Assembly (NCBI RefSeq): GCF_018866325.1
Contig: NZ_CP076457.1
Location: forward strand, 1,957,001-2,021,000
Direction of reading: 5' to 3'
Length of the DNA: 64,000 bases
Source of the DNA: Streptomyces sp. YPW6
GTDB lineage: Bacteria > Actinomycetota > Actinomycetes > Streptomycetales > Streptomycetaceae
In this document: in pieces, positions 27,913 through 36,295 of the stretch
Layout: each line of letters opens with the position of its first letter
How positions within the stretch are numbered: position 1 is the stretch's first letter
Made by a program: the position numbers and the translations under genes
The notes under the pieces: generated by a model
What the model was told of the DNA's origin: nothing
Database searches by the model: none
The model's input: the letters and a program-made list of their open reading frames with translations, nothing else

Positions 27913-28884
27913 TCAGAACAGCACGCGCGCCAGCGCGGTGCGTGCGGCGGTGACCCTCGGGTCCTCGGGACCGATCACCTCGAACAGCTCCAGCAGGCGC
28001 AGCCGGGCGGCGTTCCGGTCGTCGCCGGCCGTGCGGCGGACCGCCTCGACCAGCCGGCCGAAGGCGTCCTCGACATGGCCTCCGACGAGGTCGAGATCGG
28101 CGGCGGCGATCTGGGCGTCGACATCGCCCGGGTTGTCCGCCGCCTCCTTGCGGACCGCCTGCGGGTCCATGCTCTGGACGCGGCCGAGCAGTTCCGCCTG
28201 GGCGAGGCCGAGCTTGGCCTCCGGGTTGCCCGGGTCGTCGGCGAGCACGTTCTTGTACGCCTGGACCGCGCCGCCGAAGTCATTGGCGTCGAGCGCGGAC
28301 GCGGCGGCCTCCAGCAGCGCGTCGTACGGACCCGCCGGCACCTCGGCCGGAGCCGCGCCCGGCGCCCCGGCGTCCGGGTCCACGGCGATCCCGGTGAGGC
28401 CGAAGCGCTCCTCGCCGACCTGGATCAGCTGGTCCAGGGTCTCGCGGATCTGGGCCTCGGGGGCGGCGCCCTGGAAGAGCGGGAGGGCCTGACCGGCGAC
28501 GACGGCGAAAACGGCCGGAATGCCCTGGATGCCGAACTGCTGCATCAGCATCTGGTTGGCGTCGACATCGACCTTGGCCAGCAGGAAGCGGCCGTTGTAC
28601 TCGGCGGCCAGGCGCTCCAGCAGGGGCCCCAGCTGCTTGCACGGCTCGCACCACTCGGCCCAGAAGTCGATGACGACGGGGACCTCGGCGGAGCGCTGGA
28701 GGACATCGCGCTCGAAACCGGCTTCATCGACGTCGATCACCAGGGCGGCGGGCGACACGGCGCCGCCGCCCCCGGTGCGGGCGGCCTCCGCGCGGGCCTG
28801 CTCCGCCTTGGCCTTGGCCTCTCCGGCCGCCTTGACCGCGGCGAGGTCGACAACGCCGCTCATGGACATGTTCCTAGGCTGCAT
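27913..28884 (-). CDS. Thioredoxin-domain protein with C-terminal TPR-like repeats (YbbN/CnoX-like)
   Basis: The 323-residue protein has an Ala/Lys-rich N-terminal extension and a thioredoxin domain around residues 50-155. That domain has active site WAEWCEPCK and the cis-Pro region IQGIPAVF. The remaining part is helical with TPR-like repeats (ALDANDFGGAVQAYKNVLADDPGNPEAKLGLAQAELL). E. coli CnoX/YbbN has this architecture and protects client proteins, passing them to chaperones, but it lacks the full CxxC. Here both Cys are present, so redox activity is plausible. The ATG at 28884 follows GGAGG at 8-base spacing; later ATGs before SGVVDL are alternatives. Confidence 0.88.
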   Translation of the reverse strand: MQPRNMSMSGVVDLAAVKAAGEAKAKAEQARAEAARTGGGGAVSPAALVIDVDEAGFERDVLQRSAEVPVVIDFWAEWCEPCKQLGPLLERLAAEYNGRFLLAKVDVDANQMLMQQFGIQGIPAVFAVVAGQALPLFQGAAPEAQIRETLDQLIQVGEERFGLTGIAVDPDAGAPGAAPAEVPAGPYDALLEAAASALDANDFGGAVQAYKNVLADDPGNPEAKLGLAQAELLGRVQSMDPQAVRKEAADNPGDVDAQIAAADLDLVGGHVEDAFGRLVEAVRRTAGDDRNAARLRLLELFEVIGPEDPRVTAARTALARVLF

Positions 28885-29143
28885 ACGTACATCCTCCCCC
28901 GAGAGCGCGCCGCCGCGAAAAGCGAGCGCGAGAACCGGCCCGGCCCGAGGTCCTCGCCGGCGTGCGAGGACGGACGGACCGGAGCGGCCGTGGGCCCCTG
29001 AAAGACCCTGGTGGACCTGCCGGATCCCCATCCGGGCCGGTCCGTGCGGCTCCGGGTCCCCACCCGGCGCCTGGGGCCCACTGAAGGCCCCGGTGGCTGT
29101 CGCTCGTGCGTGGCGTCCGGGGCGGCCCGAGCCGCCTTCCTTT

Positions 29144-29160
29144 CGCTACGACCCGTAGCG
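29144..29160. promoter_or_regulatory. Palindrome upstream of the TetR gene
   Basis: CGCTACG-ACC-CGTAGCG has 7-bp perfect arms and lies 102 bases before the TetR start, in the 377-base gap shared with the divergent thioredoxin gene. It has the size of a TetR operator; binding is inferred. Confidence 0.45.
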
Positions 29161-29261
29161 TAACTGCCGATCGGCCTGCCGGAAAAGGCCATCCCGGTGA
29201 TCTGTCTCACGGTGACCGAAGCGCAACCGTTCTCACTACCGACGGGTATGGTCGCCGCATC

Positions 29262-29888
29262 ATGAGCGACACCGACCCCAAAGCCACCCGAACGGGACGT
29301 CCGCGCAGCACCGCGGCCGATGCCGCGATCCTTGAGGCGACGCGGGCTTCCCTGGTCGACCTCGGCTGGTCGAAGCTGACGATGGGCGATGTGGCGACCC
29401 GGGCCGGGGTGGCCAAGACGACTCTCTACCGGCGCTGGGCGGGCAAGAACGAGCTGGTCGTGGACGCGGTCGCGGTCCTCTTCGACGAGCTGGAGATGCC
29501 CGACCGGGGCAGCCTCGCCGCCGATGTGCAGGGCGTCGTGCTCCAGTTCGCCGCGCTGCTGGAGCGGCCGGAGGCCCGCACGGCGCTGATGGCGGTGGTC
29601 GCCGAGTCCACCCGTGACGACTCGCTGCGCCGGCGGATCCGCTCGGCGATCGTGGACCGGCAGAAGCGGCTGGTGCTGCTGGGCCGGGAGCGCGCCCAGG
29701 CCCGCGGCGAGCTGCGGTACGAGGACGACGCGTCGGCCGCGGCCCGCAACGCGGACCTGATCTTCGACGTGATCGCCGGAGCGGTCGTGCACCGGACCCT
29801 GGTGAGCGCGGAGCCGGTCGACGCCGAGTGGGCGAGCGGCTTCACCGCGCTGCTGCTGCTGGGTCTGGCGGGGGCCCAGGCGGGGTGA
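29262..29888 (+). CDS. TetR family transcriptional regulator
   Basis: The 208-residue protein has the TetR N-terminal HTH (ADAAILEATRASLVDLGWSK, GDVATRAGVAKTTLYRRWAGKNEL) and a helical ligand-binding part with the C-terminal form often seen in TetR_C_16-like proteins (VVAESTRDDSLRRRIRSAIV). ATG 29262 begins MSDTDPKATRTGRPR, a typical basic lead-in; no strong ribosome site is seen. The nearest genes are the divergent thioredoxin gene and the GH5 gene 80 bases downstream. The ligand and targets are unknown. Confidence 0.9.
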   Translation: MSDTDPKATRTGRPRSTAADAAILEATRASLVDLGWSKLTMGDVATRAGVAKTTLYRRWAGKNELVVDAVAVLFDELEMPDRGSLAADVQGVVLQFAALLERPEARTALMAVVAESTRDDSLRRRIRSAIVDRQKRLVLLGRERAQARGELRYEDDASAAARNADLIFDVIAGAVVHRTLVSAEPVDAEWASGFTALLLLGLAGAQAG

Positions 29889-29968
29889 CAAGGATGTCAG
29901 GGGCACTTCAGGTGTGGAGGGGCGCCGCCTAGTCTCGGGGCGATCCTTCCGACCAGAGGAGTCGTCTC

Positions 29969-31870
29969 GTGCGTACGCGCTTACTGGCCCCGCTCGTCCT
30001 CCTGTTGACCGGAGCGCTGCTCTCCCCCGCTCCCGCCTCCGCCCGCACCGGGCGGCCCGGCCCGACGGCCCCCGTCGCCGCCCCGGTACCGGCCGCGCCG
30101 CCCGACTGGACGCCGCCCCTGAGCACCCGCGGCCGGTACGTCGTGGACGCCGAGGGCCGCCGCTTCAAGCTCAGGTCCGGCAACTGGCACGGCTCCAGCG
30201 GCACCTGGACGGGCCGGGGGGAGGAGGAGGACCCGGCCGAGAACCACGCGGGTGAGGTCGGCCACCGGGCCCCGCTCGGGCTCGACCGGATGCCGATGGG
30301 CGAGATCATCGCCGACTTCCGGGAGTTGGGGCTCAACAGCGTCCGGCTGCCTTTCTCCAACCAGATGATCGACGACACCCGGCCGGTCTCCGGGCTGACC
30401 GCCAACCCGGAGCTGAACGGCCTGCTCCCGCTGGAGGTCTTCGACCGGGCGGTCCGCGCGCTGACCGACGCCGGGTTCGCGGTGATCCTCAACAACCACA
30501 GCACGCGGACGCGCTGGTGCTGCGGAGTGGACGGCAGCGAGCGCTGGAACAGCGGCCAGAGCACCGAGGAGTGGATCGGGGACTGGGTGCTGCTGGCGGA
30601 GCGCTACCGCTCCAACCCCCGTGTCGTCGGGGCCGACCTGCGCAACGAGGTCCGCCGCGACGTGTGGGACGACCCCAACTGGGGGCGCGGCGACGCGCAC
30701 GACTGGGCCGCCGCCGCCCAGCGCGCGGGCGACCGCATCCTCAAGGACGCCAACCCGGACCTGCTCATCATGATCGAGGGCATCAACTGGGCGGGCATCC
30801 CGGTGGACGGCTTCTGGCGCGACCGCCCGCACCTCAAGCCGGTGGCGGAGCTGTCGCACACGCTGGTGCGCTCGCACAAACTCGTCTACGCCGCCCACTA
30901 CTACGGCTACACCGGCCCCCGGCACAGCGGCGCGACCGGCATCGGGGAGACCAGTGATCCGCGCTACCGCGATCTGAGCCGCGCGGAGCTGTTCGCCGAG
31001 ATGCACCGCGGTTCCGCCTATGTGGCCGACACCCCCGACCGGCACTTCACCGCGCCCGTGTGGATCAGTGAGTTCGGCGTGGCGAAGGACGCGGACGCCG
31101 GGGACCGCGCGTGGTTCGCCAACACCGTGGACTTCTTCGTCGAGCACGATCTCGATTTCGCCTACTGGCCCGCCGTCGGCTTCCACGACGCCGACCGGGG
31201 CAACCGGTGGGGTCTGATCCGCTACGACGGGAACGGCGGGCGGCGCAGCGTCCTGGACCCCGACGACTGGCGTTCCACCGCGTGGCGGGCGCTGGTCTCG
31301 GCGCCGGGGCGGCAGGGCGTGGTGGAGCCGGTGCGGACCTGGTCGATGCTGAAGGCCACCCACGCGGACGCCAACCGCTCGCTGCGGGCGGCGGCCGACT
31401 GGGACAGCGGGGCCCGGAAGCTGAGCTGCCCGGACGATCAGCGCCTCATCGGCATCAGCCGGCGCGGCCAGGGCGGGCTGTGCACCGACGCCGAGGCCCC
31501 CGGTCTGGGCGCTCCGGGAGCGCTGAGCACGGTGACCTCGGAGGCCGGCGTCACCACGGACTGGGCCCGCGGCTTCACCAAGTACCAGTGCGCGACGGGG
31601 CGGTTCATGACCGGCTACAGCGTGCGCGGCGACCGGGTGTCGGCGGTGCTGTGCTCCCCGGCCCGGGTGGCGCTCGCGGGCGAGGGCCGCACCCTGTGGG
31701 ACGACCGGGGCGACAGCCGCCCCGCCTCCGGGGAGGGCGGGGACTACGCGAAGGGGCACTACAAGGCGCAATGCCGCGCCGACGAGTACGCGGCGGGCAT
31801 CGCCTTCTCCACGGCGATCGGCCGCGCCGGCACCCCGGACGCGCTGTACTGCCGCCGTCTGCCCGGCTGA
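29969..31870 (+). CDS. Secreted GH5-type glycoside hydrolase with C-terminal Cys-paired repeat module
   Basis: The 633-residue protein starts with a signal peptide (RTRLLAPLVLLLTGALLSPAPASA). The GH5-like barrel follows: LNSVRLPFSNQMI, the acid/base Glu in VGADLRNEVRR, YAAHYYGYTGP, and the nucleophile Glu in VWISEFGV. It would hydrolyse a beta-glucan such as cellulose outside the cell. After about residue 440 there are some 190 residues with three related blocks, each bounded by two Cys: LSCPDDQRLIGISRRG, YQCATGRFMTGYSVRGDR and AQCRADEYAAGIAFSTAIGR. This is not a carbohydrate-binding family I recognise. GTG 29969 has GAGGAG seven bases upstream. The gene ends in a 16-bp hairpin. Confidence 0.88.
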   Translation: MRTRLLAPLVLLLTGALLSPAPASARTGRPGPTAPVAAPVPAAPPDWTPPLSTRGRYVVDAEGRRFKLRSGNWHGSSGTWTGRGEEEDPAENHAGEVGHRAPLGLDRMPMGEIIADFRELGLNSVRLPFSNQMIDDTRPVSGLTANPELNGLLPLEVFDRAVRALTDAGFAVILNNHSTRTRWCCGVDGSERWNSGQSTEEWIGDWVLLAERYRSNPRVVGADLRNEVRRDVWDDPNWGRGDAHDWAAAAQRAGDRILKDANPDLLIMIEGINWAGIPVDGFWRDRPHLKPVAELSHTLVRSHKLVYAAHYYGYTGPRHSGATGIGETSDPRYRDLSRAELFAEMHRGSAYVADTPDRHFTAPVWISEFGVAKDADAGDRAWFANTVDFFVEHDLDFAYWPAVGFHDADRGNRWGLIRYDGNGGRRSVLDPDDWRSTAWRALVSAPGRQGVVEPVRTWSMLKATHADANRSLRAAADWDSGARKLSCPDDQRLIGISRRGQGGLCTDAEAPGLGAPGALSTVTSEAGVTTDWARGFTKYQCATGRFMTGYSVRGDRVSAVLCSPARVALAGEGRTLWDDRGDSRPASGEGGDYAKGHYKAQCRADEYAAGIAFSTAIGRAGTPDALYCRRLPG

Positions 31871-31879
31871 GCGGGCGGC

Positions 31880-31917
31880 GCCGTGGCCGGGGCGGGCGCG
31901 TCCGCCCCGGCCACGGC
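31880..31917. terminator. Bidirectional terminator between the GH5 gene and icmA
   Basis: Bases 31880-31895 and 31902-31917 form a perfect 16-bp stem with a 6-nt loop, filling most of the 53-base gap between convergent stops. Confidence 0.88.
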
Positions 31918-31923
31918 GGTGCG

Positions 31924-33624
31924 TCAGAAGCCCGGCGGCTCGGTGTAGACGCCCCACTCCTCGCGCAGCGCCCCGCAGATCTCGCCGAGCGTGGCCTCGG
32001 CCCGTACGGCGTCGAGCATGGGCGCGATCATGTTGGAGCCGTCACGGGCGGCGGTGAGCATCGCGTCCAGGGCGGCGGTGACCCTGGCGTCGTCGCGGGC
32101 GGCCTTGCGGTCGCCGAGCTGGCTGACCTGGTCGCGCTCGACCTCGTGGCTGACGCGGAGGATCTCCAGGTCGCCGGTGACCGAGCCGTGGTGGACGTTG
32201 ACCCCGACGACGCGCTTGTCGCCCTTCTCCAGGGCCCGCTGGTACTGGAACGCGGACTCGGCGATCTCGCCGGTGAACCAGCCGTCCTCGATGCCGCGCA
32301 GGATGCCGGAGGTCATCGGCCCGATGGGGTGCTGCCCGTCGGGGTGGGCCCGGGTGCCGCGCTCCTTGATCTGGTCGAAGATCTTCTCGGCGTCGGCCTC
32401 GATCCGGTCGGTGAGCTGCTCGACGTACCAGGAGCCGCCCAGCGGGTCGGCCACGTTGGCGACGCCGGTCTCCTCCATCAGGACCTGCTGGGTGCGCAGG
32501 GCGATCTCGGCGGCCTGCTCGGAGGGGAGCGCCAGGGTCTCGTCCAGGGCGTTGGTGTGGAGCGAGTTCGTGCCGCCGAGGACGGCGGAGAGCGCCTCCA
32601 CGGCGGTGCGGACGACGTTGTTGTACGGCTGCTGCGCGGTGAGGGAGACCCCGGCGGTCTGGGTGTGGAAGCGCAGCCACTGGGCCTTGTCGGTCTTCGC
32701 GCCGTAGGTCTCCTTCATCCAGCGGGCCCAGATGCGGCGGGCGGCGCGGAACTTGGCGATCTCCTCGAAGAAGTCGAGGTGGGCGTCGAAGAAGAAGGAG
32801 AGGCCGGGGGCGAAGGTGTCGACGTCGAGGCCGCGCGAGAGGCCCAGCTCCACGTAGCCGAAGCCGTCGGCCAGGGTGTACGCCAGCTCCTGCGCGGCCG
32901 TGGCCCCGGCCTCGCGGATGTGGTAGCCGGAGACGGAGAGCGGCTTGTAGGCGGGGATGGAGGAGGCGCAGTGCTCCATCAGGTCGCCGATGAGGCGCAG
33001 GTGGGGCTCGGGCTGGAAGAGCCACTCCTTCTGCGCGATGTACTCCTTGAAGATGTCGGTCTGGAGCGTGCCGTTGAGCACGGCCGGATCGACGCCCTGG
33101 CGCTCGGCGGCGACCAGGTACATGCAGAAGACGGGGACGGCCGGGCCGCTGATCGTCATGGAGGTGGTGACGTCGCCGAGGGGGATGTCACCGAAGAGGA
33201 TCTCCATGTCGGCGGCGGAGTCGATGGCGACCCCGCAGTGGCCGACCTCGCCGAGCGAGCGCGGGTCGTCGGAGTCGCGGCCCATCAGCGTCGGCATGTC
33301 GAAGGCGACGCTGAGGCCGCCGCCGCCCGCCGCGAGGATCATCTTGTAGCGCTCGTTGGTCTGCCGGGCGTTGCCGAAGCCGGCGAACTGGCGGATCGTC
33401 CACGTACGGCCCCGGTAGCCGGTGGGGTGGAGTCCGCGGGTGAAGGGGTACTCCCCGGGCCAGCCGATCCGCTCGAATCCCTCGTACGTGTCACCGGGGC
33501 GGGGCCCGTACGCGGGCTCGACCGGGTCCCCGGAGAGCGTGGTGAAGTCCGCGTCACGCTTGCGGGCCTTGTCGTAACGGGCCTGCCAGCGGAGGCGGCC
33601 TTCCTCGATCGCGTCAGCGTCCAT
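31924..33624 (-). CDS. icmA: Isobutyryl-CoA mutase large subunit
   Basis: IcmA with the small B12-binding subunit IcmB isomerises isobutyryl-CoA and n-butyryl-CoA. The protein is 566 residues, the length of S. cinnamonensis IcmA, and lacks the C-terminal B12 domain of full methylmalonyl-CoA mutase. Two residues that separate the enzymes can be counted: Phe80 (WTIRQFAGF) and Gln198 (KEYIAQKEW). Methylmalonyl-CoA mutase has Tyr and Arg at these places. IcmB is not in the window. The ATG at 33624 is preceded by GAGG, and a 24-bp palindrome lies directly upstream. It supplies or consumes butyryl-CoA linked to valine and fatty-acid metabolism. Confidence 0.92.
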   Translation of the reverse strand: MDADAIEEGRLRWQARYDKARKRDADFTTLSGDPVEPAYGPRPGDTYEGFERIGWPGEYPFTRGLHPTGYRGRTWTIRQFAGFGNARQTNERYKMILAAGGGGLSVAFDMPTLMGRDSDDPRSLGEVGHCGVAIDSAADMEILFGDIPLGDVTTSMTISGPAVPVFCMYLVAAERQGVDPAVLNGTLQTDIFKEYIAQKEWLFQPEPHLRLIGDLMEHCASSIPAYKPLSVSGYHIREAGATAAQELAYTLADGFGYVELGLSRGLDVDTFAPGLSFFFDAHLDFFEEIAKFRAARRIWARWMKETYGAKTDKAQWLRFHTQTAGVSLTAQQPYNNVVRTAVEALSAVLGGTNSLHTNALDETLALPSEQAAEIALRTQQVLMEETGVANVADPLGGSWYVEQLTDRIEADAEKIFDQIKERGTRAHPDGQHPIGPMTSGILRGIEDGWFTGEIAESAFQYQRALEKGDKRVVGVNVHHGSVTGDLEILRVSHEVERDQVSQLGDRKAARDDARVTAALDAMLTAARDGSNMIAPMLDAVRAEATLGEICGALREEWGVYTEPPGF

Positions 33625-33631
33625 ACCTCGA

Positions 33632-33655
33632 ATTTACTAGGACGTCCTAGTAAAT
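33632..33655. promoter_or_regulatory. 24-bp perfect palindrome in front of icmA, likely operator
   Basis: ATTTACTAGGAC and its exact inverted copy abut with no spacer, ending eight bases before the icmA start codon. It is AT-rich in a region of over 70% GC. Its position overlapping the leader or promoter suggests repressor binding, probably by a TetR- or GntR-like factor; the protein is unknown. Confidence 0.75.
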
Positions 33656-33667
33656 GTCGATGGCAAA

Positions 33668-33694
33668 CCGCCCGGCGCTTTGCGCGCGGGGCGG
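33668..33694 (-). terminator. Imperfect hairpin after the DUF3817 gene
   Basis: CCGCCC-GGCGC pairs imperfectly with GCGCGC-GGGCGG across a TTT-containing loop, about 25 bases past the DUF3817 stop. It is a weak terminator candidate just before the icmA operator. Confidence 0.4.
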
Positions 33695-33719
33695 TCCGGG
33701 TGACGCCGCAGGCGCCGGG

Positions 33720-34046
33720 TCAGACCTTCGCGGGGGCCGGGGCCGGGTCGGTGACCAGGGCGCGGGCCTCGCGGCTGACCTTCGGTTCGACGAAGAAGGA
33801 GGCGAAGGGGATGCAGCCGGCGGCCAGCACCCACAGGAGCTTGCCGAACGGCCACTTCGCCTTGGATCCGAGATCGAACGCGAAGACGACGTAGACGATG
33901 AACAGCACGCCGTGGATCTGGGAGATCAGCATGGTGTCGCCGGTCTCGAAGCCGTACTTCGCGATGATCGCCACGGTGAAGACGAGCAGCCAGATGGCGG
34001 TGACGTAGGCCATCACCCGGTAGCGGGTGAGCACGTTCTGTTTCAT
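33720..34046 (-). CDS. DUF3817 small membrane protein A
   Basis: A 108-residue protein with about three hydrophobic segments (VMAYVTAIWLLVFTVAIIAK, IHGVLFIVYVVFAFDLG, LLWVLAAGCIPFASFFV). The family motif HG followed by KAKWPFGK is clear. No biochemical function is known for DUF3817. ATG 34046 begins MKQNVLTRYRVM; a longer frame upstream was dropped because the family begins near here. It lies 85 bases after the MarR gene on the same strand. A paralogue sits at 42742-43092. Confidence 0.82.
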   Translation of the reverse strand: MKQNVLTRYRVMAYVTAIWLLVFTVAIIAKYGFETGDTMLISQIHGVLFIVYVVFAFDLGSKAKWPFGKLLWVLAAGCIPFASFFVEPKVSREARALVTDPAPAPAKV

Positions 34047-34131
34047 GGCATCGAGCGTAACCGGGCGTCCGGGGCGATCTTCGCGCACCCCCTCCGGCCG
34101 GAAACGCCTCCCCCGCGCGGTGAAACCCGCG

Positions 34132-34641
34132 CTACTTCTCCTCGAAGTCCTTGGCGGCCACCCGCAGCGGGCGCAGCATGGCGAAGATCTCGGCGCACTC
34201 CTCGGAGTCGTAGACCCCGAGCCCGAAGTCGACCGCGACCAGGTCCCGGGTGGCCGCCTCGACGACGTCGCGGCCCTTGTCCGTGATGGAGGCGAGGGTG
34301 CCGCGGCCGTCGTTGGGGTTGGGCCGCTTGTCGACCAGACCGGACCTCACCAGCCGGTCCACGGTGTTGGTGACCGAGGTGGGGTGCACCATCAGCCGCT
34401 CGCCGATCTTGGACATCGGCAGCTCCCCGGCCTTGGAGAAGGTGAGCAGCACCAGCGCCTCGTACCGGGCGAAGGTCAGCCCGTACGGCTTGACGACGGC
34501 GTCGACCTCGGCGAGCAGGATCTGCTGGGCCCGCATGATCGAGGTGATCGCCCCCATCGAGGGCACGGGTCCCCAGCGCTGCTGCCAGAGCTCGTCGGCG
34601 CGGGCGATGGGATCGAAGGGAAGGCTGAGCGGCTTCGGCAC
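34132..34641 (-). CDS. MarR family transcriptional regulator
   Basis: The 169-residue protein shows the MarR winged helix: ARYEALVLLTFSKAGELPMS, KIGERLMVHPTSVTNTVDRL and the wing around RPNPNDGRGTLASIT. The GTG start at 34641 lies ten bases after the stop of the upstream transporter gene, so the two are probably cotranscribed. The ligand is unknown. Control of the MFS pump in the same operon is the simplest guess. Confidence 0.9.
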   Translation of the reverse strand: MPKPLSLPFDPIARADELWQQRWGPVPSMGAITSIMRAQQILLAEVDAVVKPYGLTFARYEALVLLTFSKAGELPMSKIGERLMVHPTSVTNTVDRLVRSGLVDKRPNPNDGRGTLASITDKGRDVVEAATRDLVAVDFGLGVYDSEECAEIFAMLRPLRVAAKDFEEK

Positions 34642-34651
34642 GGCATCGACC

Positions 34652-36214
34652 TTACCGACTGGTCACATGCCGGTCAGCCCCGTCTCGTCCTTCGGTACAC
34701 GACCTCCGCCGGGGGTCCGTCCGGCGGGCTTCGGCGACGAGCAGCAGCGTGCAGACGGTACCGACGATTCCGGATCCGGCGACCACCTGGTGCACCGGGA
34801 AGAACTCGGCCGCGAGCCCCGCCAGCGCCATCCCGAGCCCCTGGACGGTCATCAGCCCGGCGGTGAGCAGGGTCATGGCCCGGCCGCGCAGTTCCCGGGG
34901 CACGGCGTCGACGAACCACTGGTCGAGCCCGATGACGTACGCCGCTCCCGCCCCGGCCAGCGCGAGGGCGGCCAGGGCGAGCGGCAGCCCCGGCCGGACC
35001 GCGTACACGAGCAGGGGCAGCAGGCCGGCTGCGGCGACCGGCAGGACGATCCGGGAGCGGTCACGGGGGCTGAGCGCGGACCCCACGAACAGTTCGGCCC
35101 CGATGTGCCCGACGGCCATGGCGCAGAGCAGCAGGCCGAGCGCGGCGGGCGGGGCCCCGATCGCGTCGGCGTAGGGGGCGGCGAGCGCCTCCGGGGCCAC
35201 GACGAACGTCGGCGGCACCCAGAACAGCAGCATCAGGGCGCGGACACGGCGGTCGCCCAGGATCAGGCGGGCGCCCGAGAGCGACTCCGCGAGGAGGGTC
35301 CCGCCGCCGTCCCCCCGGGTGGCGCGGGCGGGGCGGTCGCGGGTGCCGAAGCGCAGGAGCGCGGCCGAGCAGAGGAAGGTGGCGACGGTGACGGTGATCG
35401 CCCCGCGCGGGGACAGCACGGTGAGCAGCAGCCCCCCGGCGCCGAAGCCGATCAGCATCGCGCTCTGCGAGACGATCCGCAGGAGGGAGCGGCCCAGGAC
35501 GTAGAGGTCGCCCTCGCCCAGGATGTCGGTGAGCGCCGCCATCCGGGTCCCGGTGAAGACGGGCGCGATCGCGGCGACCAGACAGCGCAGCGCGAGGAGC
35601 CCGGCGACCGGGGTGGCGGGCACGAGCATCACGGCGACGCAGACCGCGCAGAGCAGGTCGCAGACGACCAGGACGCGGCGGGCCGGGTAGCGGTCGGCGA
35701 CCCCGGCGAGGAGGGTGCCGCCGACGATGTACGGGAGCAGCCCCAGCGCGAACGTCAGCGCGCTGAGCAGCGGGGAGCCGGTGAGGTCGTAGACGAGGAC
35801 GGTGAGCGCGAGCTCGCTGACGACGACACCGAGCAGCGAGAGCAGATGCGCGGCGAAGACGGCCCGGAACTCGGCCACGGCGAAGACCGCGCGGTAGCCG
35901 CGCCGGGTGAGGGGAGCCGGGGTGCCGGGGCCGGGAGCCGGGGTGCCGGGGCCGGGAGCCGGGGTGCCGGGGCCGGGTGCCGCAGCCGGTGCCGGTGCCG
36001 GTGCCGGTGCCGGTAGCAGTGCCGGCGCGTGTGGCTGCGGCTGTGGCGGCACCGGTGGCCGTGCGACGGCGGCCGGGGCGCCGGGGTCCCGGAGCGTGGG
36101 CCCGGGGCCCGGGTCGGGGAGGGGGGCACGCTCCGGGAACGGAGCCGGGGCCTGCGCCGCCGGGGCGGACGGGGTACGGGGTGAATCCGCCGGGGCGGGG
36201 CTGTCGGTCGGCAT
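34652..36214 (-). CDS. MFS transporter with tandem-repeat N-terminal tail
   Basis: The 520-residue protein has about 12 hydrophobic helices from residue 105 on, with MFS loops such as GVADRYPARRVLVVCD and DAVPRELRGRAMTLL. It resembles drug/siderophore exporters of the EntS-like group; the substrate is unknown. The first 100 residues are a cytoplasmic Pro/Ala/Gly-rich tail including three perfect GPGTPAP repeats encoded by a 21-bp tandem repeat. It is divergent from an ArsR-type regulator across 81 bases, a common regulator-pump pairing. ATG 36214 is the likely start; starts inside or after the repeat would make a tail-less protein. Confidence 0.85.
   Translation of the reverse strand: MPTDSPAPADSPRTPSAPAAQAPAPFPERAPLPDPGPGPTLRDPGAPAAVARPPVPPQPQPHAPALLPAPAPAPAPAAAPGPGTPAPGPGTPAPGPGTPAPLTRRGYRAVFAVAEFRAVFAAHLLSLLGVVVSELALTVLVYDLTGSPLLSALTFALGLLPYIVGGTLLAGVADRYPARRVLVVCDLLCAVCVAVMLVPATPVAGLLALRCLVAAIAPVFTGTRMAALTDILGEGDLYVLGRSLLRIVSQSAMLIGFGAGGLLLTVLSPRGAITVTVATFLCSAALLRFGTRDRPARATRGDGGGTLLAESLSGARLILGDRRVRALMLLFWVPPTFVVAPEALAAPYADAIGAPPAALGLLLCAMAVGHIGAELFVGSALSPRDRSRIVLPVAAAGLLPLLVYAVRPGLPLALAALALAGAGAAYVIGLDQWFVDAVPRELRGRAMTLLTAGLMTVQGLGMALAGLAAEFFPVHQVVAGSGIVGTVCTLLLVAEARRTDPRRRSCTEGRDGADRHVTSR
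35912..36014. repeat. 21-bp x3 and 6-bp x5 tandem repeats inside the MFS gene
   Basis: GGGAGCCGGGGTGCCGGGGCC occurs three times exactly at 35912-35932, 35933-35953 and 35954-35974. Five GCCGGT units follow at 35985-36014. Both units are multiples of three, so copy changes keep the transporter frame and only alter its tail. Confidence 0.92.
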
Positions 36215-36295
36215 GGGACGAGCCTCGGGCCGGGGCGCCCCGCCACCGTAGACTTTCGGCTCAGCACGAATGTTGAGCCCGGCGGAGGGAGAGGC

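Noticed and set aside
31111..33894. Plus-strand 927-residue open frame over GH5 end and icmA
   Set aside because: It crosses a strong bidirectional terminator and mirrors icmA; no recognisable domain.
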